Part shown: positions 15,137 to 17,770 of the stretch, in pieces
Layout of the letters: each line of letters begins with the position of its first letter
Position numbering within the stretch: position 1 is the stretch's first letter
Source: an uncultured Clostridia bacterium
GTDB taxonomy: Bacteria; Bacillota; Clostridia; Christensenellales; Pumilibacteraceae
Length of the DNA stretch: 17,770 nucleotides
Direction: 5' to 3'
NCBI GenBank assembly: GCA_934270565.1
Contig: CAKQPR010000030.1
Span: 1-17,770 of the forward strand
Program-made: the position numbers and the translations under genes
The notes under the pieces: model-generated
Told to the model about the DNA's origin: nothing
Databases searched by the model: none
The model's input: the letters and a program-made list of their open reading frames with translations, nothing else

Positions 15137-16567
15137 ATGACGGACAGAAAAGGATATGTGTCACCGCTCTCGACTCGCTACGCAAGCGACGAAATGCAGT
15201 ACTGCTTTTCGGACGACTTCAAATTCACGACGTGGCGGCGGCTCTGGGTCGCGCTCGCCCGCGCCGAACACAAGCTCGGGCTTAACGTGACGGAAGAGCA
15301 GATCGCCGAACTCGAAGCGTATATAAACGACGTAAACTACGACGTTGCCGAAGCGCGCGAAAAGGAAGTCCGTCACGACGTTATGAGCCACGTTTACGCT
15401 TACGGACTTCAGTGCCCGAACGCCGCGCCCATAATTCATCTCGGCGCGACGAGCTGTTACGTCGGAGACAACGAGGACGTTATAGCGATGAAACGCGCGG
15501 GCGAAATCGTGCTCCGCAAGGCGGTCGCGGTCGTGAAAAATCTGTCCGAGTTCGCCGAAAAATACAAGTCGCTCCCGACCCTCGGCTATACGCACCTTCA
15601 GCCCGCTCAGCTTACCACCGTCGGCAAGCGCGCGACGCTGTGGATCAACGAACTTCTGATAGATATAGACAATCTGTCGTATCAGCTCGATAACCTCAAG
15701 CTTCTCGGTTCGAAGGGTACGACCGGCACGCAGGCGAGCTTTATGGAGCTTTTCGGCGGCGACGGCGAGAAGGTAAAGGAGCTCGAACGGCTTATCGCGG
15801 AAGAGATGGGTTTCAAGGCTTGCGTGCCCGTTTCGGGTCAGACGTATTCGAGAAAAACGGACGCTTACATGGTCGGCGCGCTGTCTGGGATCGCTCAGAG
15901 CGCGCAGAAATTCGCAAACGACCTTCGTATTCTGCAGTCGTTCGAGGAAATGGAAGAGCCGTTCGAGAAGAATCAGATCGGCTCGTCCGCAATGCCGTAC
16001 AAGCGCAACCCCATGCGCAGCGAACGCATTTGCGCGCTTGCCCGCTATGTGTGCGTGGACGCGCTCAACCCCGCGCTTACTTCGTCCGTGCAGTGGTTCG
16101 AACGCACGCTCGACGATTCGGCAAACCGCCGCATTGCCGTAGCGGAAGCGTTCCTCGCGACGGACGCTATCCTTAATATATATATGAACGTTTCGGCGGG
16201 GCTGGTCGTCAATGAAAAGGTGATCGCCCGCCGCGTCGGCGAAAAATTGCCGTTTATGGCGACCGAAAACGTGATGATGGAATCGGTTAAACGCGGCGGA
16301 AACCGTCAGGAACTTCACGAAATCATTCGCGTTCATTCGCACGCCGCCGCCCGTGCCGTCAAGGACGGAAAACCGAACGACCTTATCGATCGTCTCGCTT
16401 CCGACCCCGCGATCCCGCTCGACCGCGACGAAATCGTTTCGCAGATGAATCCCGCCGAGTACGTCGGCAGAAGCGCGGAACAGGTGGACGAGTTTATCGA
16501 AGGATTCGTCCGTCCGGTGCTTGAAAAATATCCCGACCTCGGAACGCCGACCGAACTTAAAGTGTAG
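15137..16567 (+). CDS. purB: Adenylosuccinate lyase
   Basis: PurB catalyses two beta-eliminations in purine synthesis: SAICAR to AICAR plus fumarate, and adenylosuccinate to AMP plus fumarate. The 476-residue protein carries GATSCYVGDNED, GYTHLQPAQ with His153, and the lyase signature SSAMPYKRNP at 283-292 with the catalytic serine loop. The N terminus (SPLSTRYASDEMQYCFSD..KFTTWRRLW) resembles the longer, animal-type ADSL more than the short B. subtilis PurB, which is an observation from memory. AAGGAG precedes the ATG. Last gene of the gltX-purB unit; terminator 35 bp downstream. Confidence 0.97.
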   Translation: MTDRKGYVSPLSTRYASDEMQYCFSDDFKFTTWRRLWVALARAEHKLGLNVTEEQIAELEAYINDVNYDVAEAREKEVRHDVMSHVYAYGLQCPNAAPIIHLGATSCYVGDNEDVIAMKRAGEIVLRKAVAVVKNLSEFAEKYKSLPTLGYTHLQPAQLTTVGKRATLWINELLIDIDNLSYQLDNLKLLGSKGTTGTQASFMELFGGDGEKVKELERLIAEEMGFKACVPVSGQTYSRKTDAYMVGALSGIAQSAQKFANDLRILQSFEEMEEPFEKNQIGSSAMPYKRNPMRSERICALARYVCVDALNPALTSSVQWFERTLDDSANRRIAVAEAFLATDAILNIYMNVSAGLVVNEKVIARRVGEKLPFMATENVMMESVKRGGNRQELHEIIRVHSHAAARAVKDGKPNDLIDRLASDPAIPLDRDEIVSQMNPAEYVGRSAEQVDEFIEGFVRPVLEKYPDLGTPTELKV

Positions 16568-16602
16568 TTTCCGAATACGACCCGAAAAAATTTAAAACGA
16601 AA

Positions 16603-16642
16603 AACCGCCCGAAGCGTTCGTGCTCCGAGCGGTTGTTTTTTT
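16603..16642. terminator. Bidirectional terminator between purB and membrane gene
   Basis: AACCGC (16603-16608) pairs with GCGGTT (16629-16634), with an imperfect inner stem and six-base loop, followed by G plus seven T (16635-16642). An A-rich stretch to the left allows use by the converging gene ending at 16648. Confidence 0.85.
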
Positions 16643-16647
16643 GCGGC

Positions 16648-16950
16648 TCAGCCTAAAAGACCGATAAGGTTCTGATACGTCGCGGGGAAGAAGAGAAAGA
16701 TTACGATGATCGCGAGCGCGGCGTAGAATATAATGCGGAAAACTATGTTGCGTTTGCACATAGCTTCGAGACCGACTATTGCGACGAGCAGAAGCGCGCC
16801 GAAGTTACGCACGATGTCGAGGATCATAAGCACGGTGGAATTCGTGATGAACTGCCATTGCGCGTTCGCGAGGCAGAGGATATACACCGCTACCAGAAGC
16901 ACCGCGAGAATTTCGCCGATAATGTCGAATACGGGTTCGAGTTTTTTCAT
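16648..16950 (-). CDS. Small integral membrane protein, three helices
   Basis: This 100-residue protein has three hydrophobic segments, at about 10-29, 38-64 and 69-88, with short charged links (CKRN at 65-68). A charged N terminus (MKKLEPVFDIIGE) suggests N-in. It has a conserved-looking EP.FDIIGEILA start but no family I can name; no catalytic motif. AGGAG lies seven bases upstream of the ATG, so the gene looks real. It converges on purB and shares its terminator. Confidence 0.8.
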   Translation of the reverse strand: MKKLEPVFDIIGEILAVLLVAVYILCLANAQWQFITNSTVLMILDIVRNFGALLLVAIVGLEAMCKRNIVFRIIFYAALAIIVIFLFFPATYQNLIGLLG

Positions 16951-16982
16951 TTTTTTATCTCCTGAATAAATTCTATACCATA

Positions 16983-16988
16983 ATTATA
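16983..16988 (-). promoter_or_regulatory. Possible -10 box for membrane gene
   Basis: On the minus strand TATAAT stands 33 bp before the ATG, in an AT-rich 90-bp spacer. No good -35 is visible at 17 bp, so this is only a candidate. Confidence 0.4.
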
Positions 16989-17056
16989 CAATATTCTTCA
17001 TTAAAATTACCCGCAAATATTATTAGAAACAAATTAAAAAACGCTGCCACTATGGC

Positions 17057-17246
17057 TTACTTTAATAATAGTAACAAAACGGCGAGCCGCCGTGGGCAAG
17101 TCGGCGATGGCAGGGAGCCCCTGCGGGCAAGTCGGCGATGCCTGTACTTACTTTCGGTAGAGCGTGGTAGGGGCGGACGCCCTCGTCCGCCCGCAATCTT
17201 GCGGAACGCAACCCCGTTTTAGTTTACTTTATAAAATAGTAACAAA
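17057..17246 (+). repeat. Module A-like repeat block between two AT-rich direct repeats
   Basis: An AT-rich string (TTACTTTA..AATAGTAACAAA) occurs at about 17059-17079 and 17223-17245. Between them are two 28-bp near-repeats at 17084-17111 and 17115-17142 (GGGCAAGTCGGCGATG core). A module A tail follows, with a perfect 9-bp hairpin GGGCGGACG-CCCT-CGTCCGCCC (17171-17192). The block may be an inserted module A copy. No gene is seen. Confidence 0.7.
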
Positions 17247-17277
17247 TTTTTCTTTTAGAAAGAAAGGGAAAAGAAAT

Positions 17278-17304
17278 GTTCTTTTTCAGGCGAAGAAAAA
17301 GAAC
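17278..17304. repeat. 10-bp stem hairpin in AG-rich stretch
   Basis: GTTCTTTTTC (17278-17287) and GAAAAAGAAC (17295-17304) pair perfectly around AGGCGAA. The segment from about 17250 to 17316 recalls short non-coding repeats seen between genes of gut Clostridia (from memory). A tiny basic frame starting at ATG 17276 crosses it but has no strong ribosome site. Confidence 0.5.
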
Positions 17305-17366
17305 CAAAAAGACGCCGGCAGGGAACCCCTGTGGCAAGTATTTGGGTAGTGCATATAACGAACTAA

Positions 17367-17410
17367 TATAGAGAACGAGATCTCTATACTCGCCCGCGGT
17401 GGCTCACCGC
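17367..17410. repeat. Two adjacent hairpins
   Basis: TATAGAGA-ACGAGA-TCTCTATA (17367-17388) is followed by GCGGTG-GCT-CACCGC (17396-17410). Both are perfect. Neither has a T-tract. They continue the structured repeat mosaic of the window end. Confidence 0.55.
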
Positions 17411-17446
17411 CTTGCGGCTGTGTCCCGGACCCCGCAACGCTTTAAA

Positions 17447-17575
17447 GGTCGAAAATAGTTGTAGGAGAGGTGTTATCGGGTGACTTCCGCGGGGGATTTC
17501 TCCGCTCCGCTAACGCTTCGGTCGAAATGACATTAAAAAGCGACAAATATAACGGTTGATAGAGTGTGGTAGGGG
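17447..17575 (+). repeat. Dispersed repeat module C, copy 2
   Basis: Same order of landmarks as 10441-10577, diverged mainly in the loops, with GTGGTAGGGG at the right end (17566-17575). At 10.5 kb the module is followed by module A; here it is followed by inverted module B. Confidence 0.75.
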
Positions 17576-17604
17576 TGGACAACCGCTAAAGCCTTCCCCC
17601 GAGG

Positions 17605-17700
17605 GGGCGCGACGCGGCGGTGCGAAGCACCGTAAAAACAGTCCACAGGTGACTGTTTTTAGCCAAAGCGGCGAAGTAGCTGTGCTACGAGTTGGGAGGT
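17605..17700 (-). repeat. Module B, inverted copy 3
   Basis: The reverse complement matches 11050-11150 and 11225-11325 with few changes. The AAAAACAGTC/GACTGTTTTT stem is perfect, the GTGC hairpin is kept, and the GTAGC/GCTAC hairpin has loop TGT instead of ATA. Remaining bases to 17770 hold the CGAATGAGG landmark seen (inverted) at 11162-11172 and no gene. Confidence 0.88.
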
Positions 17701-17770
17701 GGCACGAGTGTGAGCGTAGCGATCCGAGTGACGAATGAGGGGTCGGGTTAATACAAAACGTAACGTATAA

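Noticed and set aside
15161..16342. 393-codon frame antisense to purB
   Set aside because: Mirror frame of a conserved gene without motif or start signals.
17556..17738. 60-codon frame at the window end
   Set aside because: Built entirely from repeat modules C and inverted B.

Overview
The window looks like a chromosomal stretch of an uncultured Clostridia-type Bacillota. This is an inference from Mfd, Pth, GluRS and PurB sequences of Firmicutes style, lipoprotein signal peptides, AGGAGG-type ribosome binding sites and consensus sigma-A promoters. The bulk is moderately GC-rich (lysine, glutamate and arginine codons, TCG/GCG/CTC favoured). The first 2.07 kb is strikingly AT-rich, roughly 30% G+C by eye. 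A taxonomic call below class level is not possible from the sequence alone.

Layout. 1-2067 holds an AT-rich gene for a 687-residue lipoprotein. After an abrupt composition break and a small palindrome (2091-2107) comes a GC-rich second lipoprotein gene (2136-2759) whose normal start appears to be missing. A bidirectional terminator (2866-2904) separates it from a convergent minus-strand PRC-barrel gene (2935-4023). Divergent from that, a perfect TTGACA-17-TATAAT promoter drives a tight operon: a DUF1858 CxxC protein, pth and mfd. A second promoter overlapping the mfd stop codon drives a PrsA/SurA-like foldase lipoprotein (8407-10302), closed by a terminator.

10362-11424 has no credible gene. 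It is a mosaic of structured repeats: a tandem 80-84 bp array, two nearly identical 101-bp units and MITE-like hairpin termini. Next is a minus-strand operon (13562 to 11425) of an M20/Sapep dipeptidase, a Dabb-domain protein and a YbaK/EbsC aminoacyl-tRNA deacylase. It faces a plus-strand operon of gltX and purB. The two operons are served by overlapping, face-to-face promoters between 13582 and 13679. A terminator shared with a small minus-strand three-helix membrane protein (16648-16950) ends that block. The last about 700 bp (17041-17770) is another repeat mosaic built from the same modules as the 10.4-11.3 kb region, one of them inverted.

Most genes are housekeeping: translation (pth, gltX, ybaK), transcription-coupled repair (mfd), purine synthesis (purB), peptide turnover (dipeptidase) and extracytoplasmic folding (PPIase). 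The most unusual material is the repeat mosaic, whose stems covary between copies, the AT-rich lipoprotein with its junction, and the face-to-face promoter arrangement. I did not find a convincing complete new defence or mobile system.
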